A stretch of DNA of 64,000 bases from Rhabdornis inornatus. Taxonomy: Eukaryota > Chordata > Aves > Passeriformes > Rhabdornithidae. Numbering within the stretch: the first letter of the stretch is position 1; every line of letters begins with the position of its first letter. Below the pieces are notes generated by a model that saw only the letters and a program-made list of their open reading frames with translations, made no database searches and was not told where the DNA came from. The position numbers were made by a program, and so were the translations under genes. Of this stretch, positions 25,501 through 37,500 are shown one piece after another. The stretch is from assembly GCA_013397075.1 (NCBI GenBank), contig VWZS01009792.1, positions 633,058 through 697,057 of the forward strand, in the 5' to 3' direction.

Positions 25501-28500
25501 AAAGCTTGGCTGTGCCTGATGGGGATGTGATTTGTGTTGTGGTGTGTAGTAGGATCCCACCTGAATTGGGAGCAGGGGTGTTGTTGCTGCCCTCAGTAAA
25601 TAAGGAAGTTTTGGGGGATGTCAGTCTTTGATCTTTTATATAATAAGAGTTGATGAAGAAGGCAGAAGTAGAGCTGTTTTCAGTCAGTAGTCCATCCAGT
25701 ATTCCCCGTGTATCCAAGTATGGATCCTCATTTTGTTTCCAGTATTTGTTTTTTTCATGTTGAGATGCGATACTTTCAGTACATGAAATCGGATTTAAAT
25801 ATGTTCAGAAAAGGAATGCACAAACAGGATAGAAAATAATTAGATTGAGTAAGGAACTCTCCCTCTTGTTATGAAACTGTGTGAAAGTATTTGGCTCACC
25901 AGGGTGCAGAAATACTTGCAGAATTTGAGGCTGTGTTGGGAAAACTTCATTGCATGTTCCTTCATGAGGAGGAAAAATCAACTATGCTCAATTAAGGTAT
26001 CCTTTTTAAGTAAGGTCCTCTTCATCATGTGTTCCTTGGAGCAACTGATCTCAGTAACTGAAGTAATGCGTTTAAGTGTATTGCTTTAAGAAGGCTTTCA
26101 GAAAACATGTATTCCTAAATTTGTCCCATAGCTTTGTGAAACTTTAGAACATTAGGAGCAAGGAGAACTACAGCCCATCATATCAAGAGTGAGCTGCTGA
26201 GGTTTTTATCTGGCTTGGAGGCAGAAGGGAGCTGTTAACAGGGTTAGTGGTTGGAAAAGTGTAGGGCACAGGAGGGATGGACTGGAATGGTGCTCAGCAA
26301 TCCACGTGGGTTCTCTCCTCTACAGTAAGACTTACCTTTCATTCTGTTTCACTTTTAATTTTGAGAAAGATAGTTTTGCTTTTCAGATGTGATTGATCTC
26401 ACTGGAGATGATAAAGATGATCTTCAGAGGGCAATTGCCTTGAGTTTGGAGGAATCAAACAGGGCATTCAGGGAGACTGGAATAACAGATGAGGAACAAG
26501 CCATTAGCAGGTAAACAACCAACCTTATATAAAGCAGAAATTAAATTAAAGAGTTGGAGATTGGCCTGTATTGCTTTTTTAAACTTTTAACAAATAATAA
26601 CTTGTTTACTTTTACTTGTGCTACTGATACACCTGGCTTCAGGATGCTGCTTTAATGTATTGTATGTTCTACACTGGAAAATAGTCTATTATGCGTGGAC
26701 TAGGATTTAATAGTATGTTTCATATTTTTGTACTTTTTTAAATATGGAGGAAGTGGGTGGAGATAGAGAATGTGTGGTCATATTTAAATAGGATCTAAAC
26801 CCAGAAGTTTCTCTTGTGTACCAGGTAAAAAGCAACAAAACCAAAATATAATTGAGAAGCTAATAAATACTTTGTCCTGTTTTTTGCAGTGTTCATTTTA
26901 CAATAACATTTTTTTCCCTCTATGCTAAGGCTGAGGTTGAGGGAGTGGGTATTATTACTTGAGGATACTAAGAGCACTTCTCCACTTTAGCAGATGAAGA
27001 ATGTTATTAACCTATCTAACAAATAAGATTTATAGGCTTTAAGTGAAGTTCTGGATTTAAAGTTTTTTAAACTTTCTCAGTTTGGGTGTGGTAAGAGTCT
27101 TTGAGCTAACTTTTGCTAAGATTTTATGGTAACTTTTTGTACAGGGTATGTTTTTTGGTAATGTTGATACAATTATGAAATATTTGGGACTTGAACTAAG
27201 CCTGGGTGTAGGGTTATGTGGGAGGGATGTTACTTCTTTTTTTCCATCTGTAACTGGCCTTGGGAGGAATGTTGAGTTTTTCATTTGTGGCTGACCTTGT
27301 TCTAAGGGAAACAGGCAATGATTTGATCCTTGATAGGTGGTAAAGTATTACCTCCTTGTAAAAGACCAATTTTATAAAATATAATTTAGATGGGGGAGAT
27401 TAACCACAATAATTCTTTTTCTCAGTTCATTGTGTTTGACAGGCTAAATGACTTATTAGAAAATTCAATTTCTAACAATATGGATATTTTATTGCTTTAT
27501 TTGTATTACTTTATCAACAGTAATTTTCTTTCCCCTTTTGAAAAATAAATATGTTAATTGTGAGAATAAACATGCCCTTCTGCCCCCCCCATTTGTGAAA
27601 AAAGTAGTCTTGTCATATAAATTGAAGATAACATATTTTAGGAGGGAAGGGTAGGATGAAAGGGATTTATATTCTCATTAACAACTGGAAGAAGCATTGA
27701 AGGGGCTGGTTTTTCTAAAACCTCAGTATGTGCATGTTTACAAGAGGATGGTGGAAGTTCTGTCCAGTTTTTTTTCAGAAGGTCAACTCTTGCATGTTCC
27801 TTTTTGAAATGCAGAATTGTCGTAGTTACAGCATTGTGATTTAGGCAGGCACTCAGAAAGATGGACTTATTTCTGGAGATGGAAAATTTTCTCCCTGTTT
27901 TTCTTTACCAAAAGCTTGACTGCTTCTGCTGTGCTCAGTTCTTGGGAGTCTTGAAGATTTAGGATTTTTGCTGTAGACTTTTCACTTTTGAAACTGAAAA
28001 CCCCTCTTTGGTCCCATCTGCTTTGCCCATAACTTAGTATTATAAATACTTTCTACTTAAATTACACTGTATCTTTTTCTGGCTACAGAAAATAACAAAG
28101 GATGCCTATTTTCTGTATGTACAAAGGCATCTGCACAATCTGTTTGGTTATTTGGAGAGAAAGTGTTGGTCATATGAAGTAGAGACTTATATCTAATGGC
28201 AAAATTGTGCACAGTAACATGTGCAATGTCAAATGAAGAGCTTGTTTCAGGTCATGTCCCCCTTGGTGCACTGCACTACATTTTCTATGCTTGCTGGAGG
28301 GTTCGTTGGACCATTTGTTTCACAAATTCATTTCACAAAAATATTCACTGAAGGATCCATAGAATTTCATGACACAAGGAAGGGAATGGAACTTTGCTTG
28401 TGGATGGAGGCAGAGAAGAATGAGGATCTTGAAGGTTTTGGCATCACTGGGACATTAGATCAACTCAGTATTGTAGCAAGAAGCACCCTGAGCTGATGGC

Positions 28501-31500
28501 AAATTATGTCAGCACTGAACAAACATAGGAAGTTCAGAATTCTTGAATTCTTGATCTGAACTGTTCAATCCATTTCCTTAGGGACAGAACTTCAGGCTGA
28601 TTTTATTACAAAAAAACAAACAAAACAAAAAATCCACCCCACTTTGTAGTTAACACCCCACAGAAGAATGTTGGCACTCCAATAGAAAGTGCAGGATCTG
28701 TGCAGAACTTCTCAAAACAAAAAGTAGAACACTGTGGTTATAAACAAGTCAAGCTACAGCCATTTACTTTTGATTTTCTGGATAAAACAAAAAGCAGAAA
28801 TCAAATAGAAGGTCAATAATAAGCAAATTTAAACTGTGGAAATGTTTCATTTTTAAAAACGTAGGCCATGTGCATATTTAAATAGTTTTGGCTGTGGCGG
28901 ATATTTTTTTCAAAGGAATTCATGGTGGTTTGGAACCTAATTTATGCAGATTTTGTTAGAGTTTCCAAGGGAGAATTAATGGAATTTCTTGACTTGTGTA
29001 ATTAATGTTGTAATGCATGTAGAATTTGTCTTCCTGAATGTAATTGCTTTAAAATACCTAATGAAGACAGATCTGATTACTGTGTAGATGTTGAGAGGAG
29101 TGCATCTGAAATGTCGAAGTGTCCGAGATGAACATCTTGTACATGGCACGTTTAAAGTCTTCACCTGTTTCCTCTTTAAGTCTTCTAGAGAAATGTATAT
29201 GATCAGTGTATTTCCTATTGTGAAAAAGTTTCTCCTTTATATTACTTTTCCTGGATTGAAGGAGTCTGAAGCTGGCCAAATAGGGCTTCACTAGGGAAGC
29301 CAGTGGGATATTACTGGAAGGAGAAATCGACTGAAATCAACTGGCCTGTGTTGTGCCTGTGGTACTGCCCATAGAAAAATTAGTCCATGCTGTCAGTGCA
29401 TAAAGGATGTGCACAGCCCCTGGGCTTTTTTTAAAATCAGTGTCATTGAAGCTGCTGGGGACTCAGCACTGCCGTTAAGCATTGTGTTTGTAGATCCAAG
29501 ATGGGGTTGTGGAATGTTGTAGAGACAGATATCTTACTGGATATCCAGCTGTAAGATCAGCACAGTACAAATACCTTCCCATGCTCTTTTAACTGAATAA
29601 CCTGACAGAGTGGGCTTTTCTGCAGCATGTTGTGTGGGCTTCCTTCGAGTGGTTTGACTGAATCTTTGTACTGTGAGTTTGCCTTGCCCGGGCATTTTTG
29701 CTTTGTCTGATGAGCCCCCTGCAGTTCTGCAAAGCTGCTTAGCTGTGCCCAGCTTGTTCCAAAGAAATAAAACACTGCTTTCAAGTCTAATGCCAGGCCT
29801 GGCACTAACTAACCCGTGCTACAGCCCTTCCCTCCAAACAGGATTCCAGCCCTTGGAGCTGTAGGTCCCATGAGAATGCCAAACCCTGCGCATAGCTAGC
29901 TGATGGAGCTGATGGCTCTGTGCTGGAGACTGTGCTGTTGTCCCCAAGGGTCACCAAGTGGGGCTTCAGCTCTGTCATCGAAATTGCTAAATCCTTGTAA
30001 TAACTCTCTGGAAGGGTGCTTGTTTTGTCAAGCAATGTAAGATGCTTGATCCAGGTGATGTCCCAGATTTGTGACTCTATGAATGTAAGACAGTGAGCAT
30101 TTTATGAAATCCTTACTCTGCTAGTAAATACATTTGTTTATGTTGCTTTCAGGCTGATCATTAGGTTCCTATTTACTATGCTCACTACACTTTATTTCAC
30201 TTATCATTTTTGATTTAACTGTATCACGGCTGTCATTGTGTCTGAAAATTAATTCAGCACATAGAATGTGCAGTTACTGCATGTGCTTTCTGAGGACAGA
30301 TAATGTTATAAGTAGAATTAAGGAAAAAATACCATGATGCCTTCAGAAGCAAATACTTTACATAGAAACACATTTCAGGTCAAGCTAGAGATGAGTAAAT
30401 CCCTTACCTGCTAAAGAAACACAAATTCAAATACAAGAAAGAAATTTTAGTAGGTAATTGAGCTGATGAATGGTAATACTCATGGGGTCAGGGAACCGTT
30501 TCAGTTTAGCGGTATTTATTTTTCTGAACTTGAATCTTGAAATATCTTGAAATATTCTTGAACTTCTGGGGGGAACACAAAAAGAGAAGTTTGATTGTTT
30601 ACCTGAAACACAAGTCGTGTGAAGTAGGTATTGTAGTCCTATTAGATTATGTTCCCTTCAATTTAGTTTAAACAAGATTTTAAGCAATTCTACCTGCATG
30701 ACAAGTTATTTGAACTATGTATGACATTTTAAAATTGATTTTTAATGTCCCTATTGACCAACTTCTGCCCTCAAAGCAGCGATACACAGATCATCTAACA
30801 CTTTTGAAGGACTGTGTTGGTGAAAAGGGAAATGAATTTAACTGTTTCTTTGCATTTTGGGGTTTTCTTAGTAGAAGGGACTCTTAGAACAGTCAGGGTC
30901 AGGTTCCATCCATATGCAGTGTTTGAAGAAACTCTTAGTGGATTATATGCCTGTCCTCAGTGCTGTTTATAAGGTGGTGTAAAAAACTAAATCGATTACT
31001 CCTTAGGAAATTACCAGATTAAGGTTCTTCCTGAGACAGATACAAAAGTGGTATTTGTATCAAATGGTCTCTCAAATTTAGAATGCCTCTCTTTTACTTT
31101 ATTTTTTTCTGAAATAAGCATCAATGACAAATTAGGATGTTTCCCAGACCTGCAGTAAATTCATATAATGCTTCATAGTTCTTGGTAAGATAGCTTTTCT
31201 TTTTTTGACAGGAACATATCTTGAATTAAAGATGTAGGTAGGAAACAGAGATTATGGGTCGAGGGGCTGTCCGTTTCTATGTTTTTCCTAAGATGTTCAA
31301 ACTTTTTTGTTTAGGAGCTCCCTTTACAGACCAACCTAAACCTGCCTTTCTTTGGTGATTACTGAGTCTAGAACTGAGAGGGGGCAACTCTTCATGCTGC
31401 TCAGACTGCTTAGATGCTTGTGATGCAGCTTGTGAAATCCTGTGCTTGGTGTTGGACAGCAGCTCAGCCTTTTGTCTGAGTGCTGGATTGGATGGCCGGG

Positions 31501-34500
31501 GACAGTTACTACTGTGTCAGTAGTGCACACACCAGACTCTTGGCTTATGAGTTAGAGCCACTGTTATATGACTCAATGCATCCATCTCTATCTTTCTATT
31601 TAGAATACACCTACCACAAATTACTTAAAAGGTGTGTTTTGTCACCAGGCTAAGCATACCTGCTGATACAGAAATAATGTATTGAGTAAGGCTTGAGTTG
31701 GAGAGCTTCACACCCATCAGATCTTACTGTCATGTGAAATACGGCCATTCAGCATAAATCACATAGGAACAGTTTCCAGCAAAGAAAGTGGTCATTGAAG
31801 CATACAATTAAAGTGTTGGGTGGCATTTGAAAAATTGCAGGGAGATGTCTTTCTATGGCTCATAAAATAATTACTTGCCATGTAAAGTGATTAACACAGT
31901 TGCATGAGTTTCAAAAATGGAAACTAAGAAAATTGCGTTTGTTTTTGAAAGTTGCCTACCTAGCTTTGGCTTCCTGTCAGTAAATGAAAGATTGGTGACT
32001 TTGTGCTTCGCTTAGCAATAAAAGCATTTGAGGATGAGAGCACTGTACTATTAGTGCTGCCTAAAATTTGTCCATCCTGTTTGAATCTGGTTCTTAAATA
32101 AATAATGACTTGTAGACATGGCTCTTGTATCTAGAGCTTTTACAGGAGATTCATGTACTTACCGATACCATTTTCCAAAGGGTAATGGAATTGTTGTAGC
32201 ATAGCTAAAAGTAAAATAGCAATTTTGAAGGCATGTTATTGTATATATTGCTCAGCAACAATAAGTGAATGATGTCATTATGATGTCTGTATTGCTACCC
32301 GAATTTATTTTACTAGTTGGTGTTTTTTTTTTTTCGTTTTGTTTTTCTTGGATTTTTGGGTTTTCCTCACATTTTTCTCTCCCTTCTGTTCCCGAAGAGT
32401 TCTAGAAGCCAGTATTGCAGAAAATAAAGCGAGTTTAAAGAGGACGCATCCAGAGGTATGGAGTGACTCTCCAAACCCTTATGATCGAAAGCGGCAAGAC
32501 AACTGCCCAGTAGGATTAAAGAATGTTGGCAACACGTGCTGGTTTAGTGCTGTTATTCAGGTAAGCACTCTTCAGTCAGCTGTGTCCATTCTTCACTGTA
32601 TCTACTGGGAGGTGAGTCAGCTCATTTTAAGTGCATAATTTAAAATAATCTCTTTTCCTGAGAAGCTTAGGCCACTGTATGAGATATTTTTACACATTAT
32701 TTATTGCATCTTTTAATGTGTCTATCCATAAGTCAAATTGAAGTGTAGAAAGGACTGGTAACATATCTAAGTGAAGCTTCAAAATGTTTCTTATTAAGAA
32801 GTTGTTGAAGACAAGGAGTTGACTCTCTGAAGATCCTGGGCTTATGCAGCTCATGCTGACATCAGTGACAATTGTGCATGCCTAAAAACATGGGAAAACT
32901 GGGTTACAGATGAGGAATCGATTTTTTTATATTAAGAGGAGAACATGGAGATGACTGAAAAGGGGTGGCTGACAATGGAGATAGGTGGAAGAAATGAGAT
33001 ACCTCCAGTCATGGAGTGCTTACTCGAATAGCTACGGCTGGGTAAGGTAAAAGGAGGAATAATTGATAAAGAAGGAAACTTCAGAAGAATGGAGGGAAAG
33101 GTCTGATATGGGTGCAATTGCAACTGGTTTTGGTTATTTTATGTAATACAATCAATGTGTGTGCTTTTCTTTTAAAGATAGGGTGAGTAGGGAAATGAGT
33201 ACAAATATGACAACTTGCCTTGTGAAAGCTAATGTTCTAATATCAATAATTGATGTACATAAACTTTATGAATCCATCTTTTAGGAGATGTCTGTTTCTG
33301 TAAATTATCTGTAGATCTACTGAAAAGCATTTTAACCTACAGAAACTGAGGATGAAATTGGAATACAACAGTGGGAAATTTATTTTTAGTCTACTAGAAT
33401 GAAATGTTGTAGTCTACAAGAAACAAATGTATTGTAACTTTTCATAGTCTGACGTTTTGAGAGGAAGAAAATAAAATATTTAATACCCATTTTTAACAAA
33501 TTATTCAGGCTGAAGCACTTCAGATAAACTAATACTGTTACTTTTCTACTAACTGTTGAAAGATGGCTGTTGTACTTCAGGCTGAGTCCATTTAGATTAG
33601 TGTTCTGCCCAGCAATTTCCACAAATGGATGCTTTCAGGAGAGTACAAACAGTATGCATGATACTGCTCTGGTAAAACACTACTGAGCCTCCCACTACTT
33701 TTATCTAGGAAGGGTTTTTTTAATCCTCTGCAGTTTATGTAGTTGGTAAACCCCAGGGAACCTTCCTTGAACGTTGTCTTCCTTGATCCTTGCAAACTTC
33801 TTGCACCCATAAGATGTGCTTGTCCTTTGGGTGTGCTTCCTATTGCATAAAGAACTGCCAATGGTTTTGTTTTTTGAACCTGACTCCCACTGTCTTTTTC
33901 CAGTAGCCTCCGTGTCTCCTGATGGATCAGGCAGAAGTTGATTGCCGTTACAGTTCTGTGGGTTGCTTTCCTACTCTCTTTCAACACCTCAGTGGTCTCT
34001 TTTTTTTCCCAGGCTGTATGCTCAATGGCCACCTGTAGAATGTGTTCTAAGCTCTGATCCACTTTGTTGCTGTTCTCCAGATCCTTTCTAACTCTAGTAG
34101 CACTTTCGTTGGGAATGAGGAAAGCTCCTAAGACGTAAGTGTGCTGTGAATTGGGGATGGTATGAGGGAGAGATACAGGCTCCTCAGGAAAGACGAATAG
34201 GGATGACAAGGAGAGGCACTGCCTTCCTCCAGAAGGAGTAGCTCAAATGTTTGTGGTACTTGCATGGGACAAGGTGGCAGTTTAAGATGAGAGTCTGTGG
34301 ATCAGGATCAGAGTAGGGGCTGGTAGAAGTGCCACCACAATTAGTCTGCTACAGACTACCCTCCTCAGGATGAGGATGTGCATACAGCCTTCTTGAAAGG
34401 CAAGGAAGTCTCTGGATTACAGTCTGTTGTTCATTCCCATGGGAAACTTTATTAAACATCCTGACCCTTGCTGGGTCCAACACAGCAGGACACAAGCAAT

Positions 34501-37500
34501 CCAGATTTCTGGAGGGTATGAGGAGCAGCCTCTTGGTATGAGCAGTGATAGGCCAACTAAGGGTGATGCACAGCTGAATCTGCTGTTCCCCAAAAATGGG
34601 AGAGCTGAAGGTGGAGTAGTATGGGTACTCTTGACTGCAGCAACCATGAAATAGTAGAGTTCAAGATGCTAATGGAACCAAGAAAGGAATAACAGGACCC
34701 AGACCCAGTGTTCAGGAGAGCAGACTTTGTCTTCTAGAAGTTGGTATCTGGGGTTCCACAGGTGGCAGCTTAGAAGGACAGAGATGCTTAGGAAGGTTAA
34801 CAGCATTCCGTGATTGCCAGAATGCTCCGTTCTGCTCTCAGGGAGCTCATAGCCATGTTTCAAGTGAGCGGGGGGTGTGCAGGATCTGGAAGCAGTGATG
34901 GGCTGCTGAGGAGACTGGAAATGTTGTCCAGGCATAAAGGAATGGTATTAGTAAAATGAAAGCTGACCTGATGTCTCAAAGGTTGTCTAGGGTGACAAGA
35001 AGAGGTTTTGATGTTATACTTGTCATAAAGGGCTGAGCGAGGAGAATGTTGCTGAATAGAGCAGATGAGGTACTCAGTGCCTTCCTTTGCCTCAGTCTTT
35101 GCCAGTGAGATCTCCAAGACCACTGTACATAGTTGAGGGAACTCTGAACAGGGGTTAAGGATTTGAGTGAGAGATTACTTAGGGAAACTTGACCCATACA
35201 AGTACACAGGGACCCACTGAACTGCGTCTAGTGGTGATGAGAGACAGTGGGAGGAAGTCTTAGCAAGGCAACTCTCTCTCATTTTTGCAAAGTCATGGAG
35301 AATAAAAGAGGCTTCTGATGTACTTGAGCCAGGTTTTTTAGAGCAGTGCATATTGGGAGGATGAGAGGCAATAGGAGTCATTGGGATGAGGAAGATAAAG
35401 CCTGGATATAAAGAAGCATTTTTTCCCATAAAGACAGGCAGGCGGTGGAGGTTGCCCAAGAAGGCTGTGCAGGGTTTGTCAAACCTTGGAAAGTTTTTAA
35501 GATGCCTGAAAAAAAAACCCTGAGTAGCCTGGTCTGATCTCATAGGTCAATAATGTGAATAATGCTAGTTAGTTTGGTACCCATCATCTTCTATAAATTC
35601 CAGTGTTGCTTTCCACTATGTACCTCACTGTACACATAGTTTTGAATTTAGCTTTCTCCTTACATAGATACTCAGTCTCATAGGATGTTTCTGTCAGCTC
35701 ATGCTTTCCAACTCTTGTTTTGACTACACTGCAAATCTCTTTACTGAGCAAACATGGTCAAAACTTACTGTCCTTTTCAGATCACTTCTGAATTTTATTT
35801 ACCAGTGCAGAGTTGGTGAATTTGCAGTAACCTCCCTTCAGGCTGGAACAGATGGTTGTTCCTCTCTTAATTTTGGATTGCCTACTTGTTTGTACCTGGA
35901 TTTTCCATCTCACCTCATTGGTGCTTAGTTAAAAGCTTTTGTCGAATTAATTCTTCCGAATTTGCCCTGAACTCCCTGTAGACAGCATAAATTGGATTAC
36001 TGTTATGTGTGTTCTGCTTGACTTGGAGTTTTTTGGTTTTTTTTGAGGTGGATCATTTTGTTTGTTGGTTTGGTTTTGTATTTTTAATGGGAAGGATTTG
36101 CTTACCTGCAGGTTGCATGTAGGTATTGCCATAGATAATGAAATTGAAAGATTTCTTTATTTGTTCTGTGACCCCCCCCTTCCCACTGAAGTTTTTTTGT
36201 TCTTAGGCCTCTTTTCTTTCAGCATTTAGTAATCTAACAGGTGTTTGAATCTTCTGTGTTCCTAGAGATCTTTTGATATTTCCCTTGTTCACCTCTCTTC
36301 CTTTCCTTATTCCATTGTGTGCGTAGCTCTTTTTGCAATAGCAGAAACATTGTTTTGTCCCAACTGAAGCAAAGATTTTATTTCCATTAAGATCTTTATG
36401 GAACTAATGTGACTTGGTGTTTTACCTTCTCTGTTGTATAATCAGATTTTACATTCCTAGCAGTCCCAAATCTAAAGGACTGATTTCAGGTGCATGTGCA
36501 TTTCTGTTAAAGACTTTTTTATATAGGAAGCTGAAAATCTTTAAATAAATGTTTTTATGGAAACTTGAATTTTTAATTTGTTAATCACAGAGATAAGAGC
36601 TGAGGGCAGAGAATGTAAAAACCTACGCTAGACCTATGATCTCATGTTATTTATACCCAGTGTGCAACTTTATACCTTGAAAACAGATTAGAAAGAGACT
36701 TAGCTAGTTCTCATGGTCACCAGCCATACCATGTGAAAGTCTGTGGTGTCTGGAATTATAATGGCTTGATCCTAAAAGATAGTGAAACTTCTGGAGTTAG
36801 GTCTATGGAATGTAATTCAAGCAAACCATTGAAAGATTTATAACTTCACTTGGTTGAAAATTCAGGTTATTAATATTATCTTTCAGCCAGGAAGATTTAT
36901 GTTTCAAGCAACCATCCCAGGAAATTTAATGCATGTTAATTTAGAACATTAGCTAATACCATATTTATTTATCCAGAGGGCAGATTGACTACTTGGGTTG
37001 CATTGACTATGTAGAAGTATTTTCTTGCTTTCTTTGGGAGGCTTTTGTAACCTGACACATCACATAGGTCAACAATATCTAAATGTTAACTACTGTCAGT
37101 CACAATGATATATTGTGTAATATAATCTAAAACTAAATTGCAAAGAAAAAAAAGCCTTCTATTTAAGGGGTGCTTGTTAAAGAAAAAAAGATTTTGACAC
37201 TTTGATGCTTTCCTTTTGCAATGTATGTTTTCTATAGGCACCAATTAACTGACTTAGTGAAATGCAGTCGTAAATGCTTTGTGTATTTGCATTAAGAGTG
37301 TGCAATTCCTGAAGAGACGTTTGTAGTGAGTGACATGACAGCAAACTCTAACAAGATTCAAACATCGCTGAAAATGTTGTCTTTACCCTGTATTTATTTG
37401 TGCCTTAGAGAAATAGGCACATGTGGAAGTCATCCTCCTCTGCAGGGGAAGAGGGGAGTCTCTCTTCAGAGAGCTCTGAAACAAAGTTTTGCTTTCAACA

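Larger units (their letters stand above)
17734..26386 (+). other. USP25 intron 3 (8653 bases)
   Basis: The intron is AT-rich. It holds a T-run at 19421-19442, a probable old CR1-class remnant at about 21420-21900, an AT palindrome at 22641-22656, an AT-repeat at 23327-23351 and a bipartite hairpin at 23813-23903. Short open frames on either strand (for example 25121-25717) show no protein family that I recognise. Confidence 0.8.

Noticed and set aside
25370..25717. 115-codon - strand open frame overlapping two + strand frames
   Set aside because: No recognisable protein; overlapping open frames on both strands indicate local lack of stops rather than coding.
30020..30085. GATCCAGGTGATGTCCCAGA with GACTCTATGAATG, resembling a CR1 tail
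   Set aside because: The resemblance is limited to a few words and the upstream sequence does not continue as CR1.
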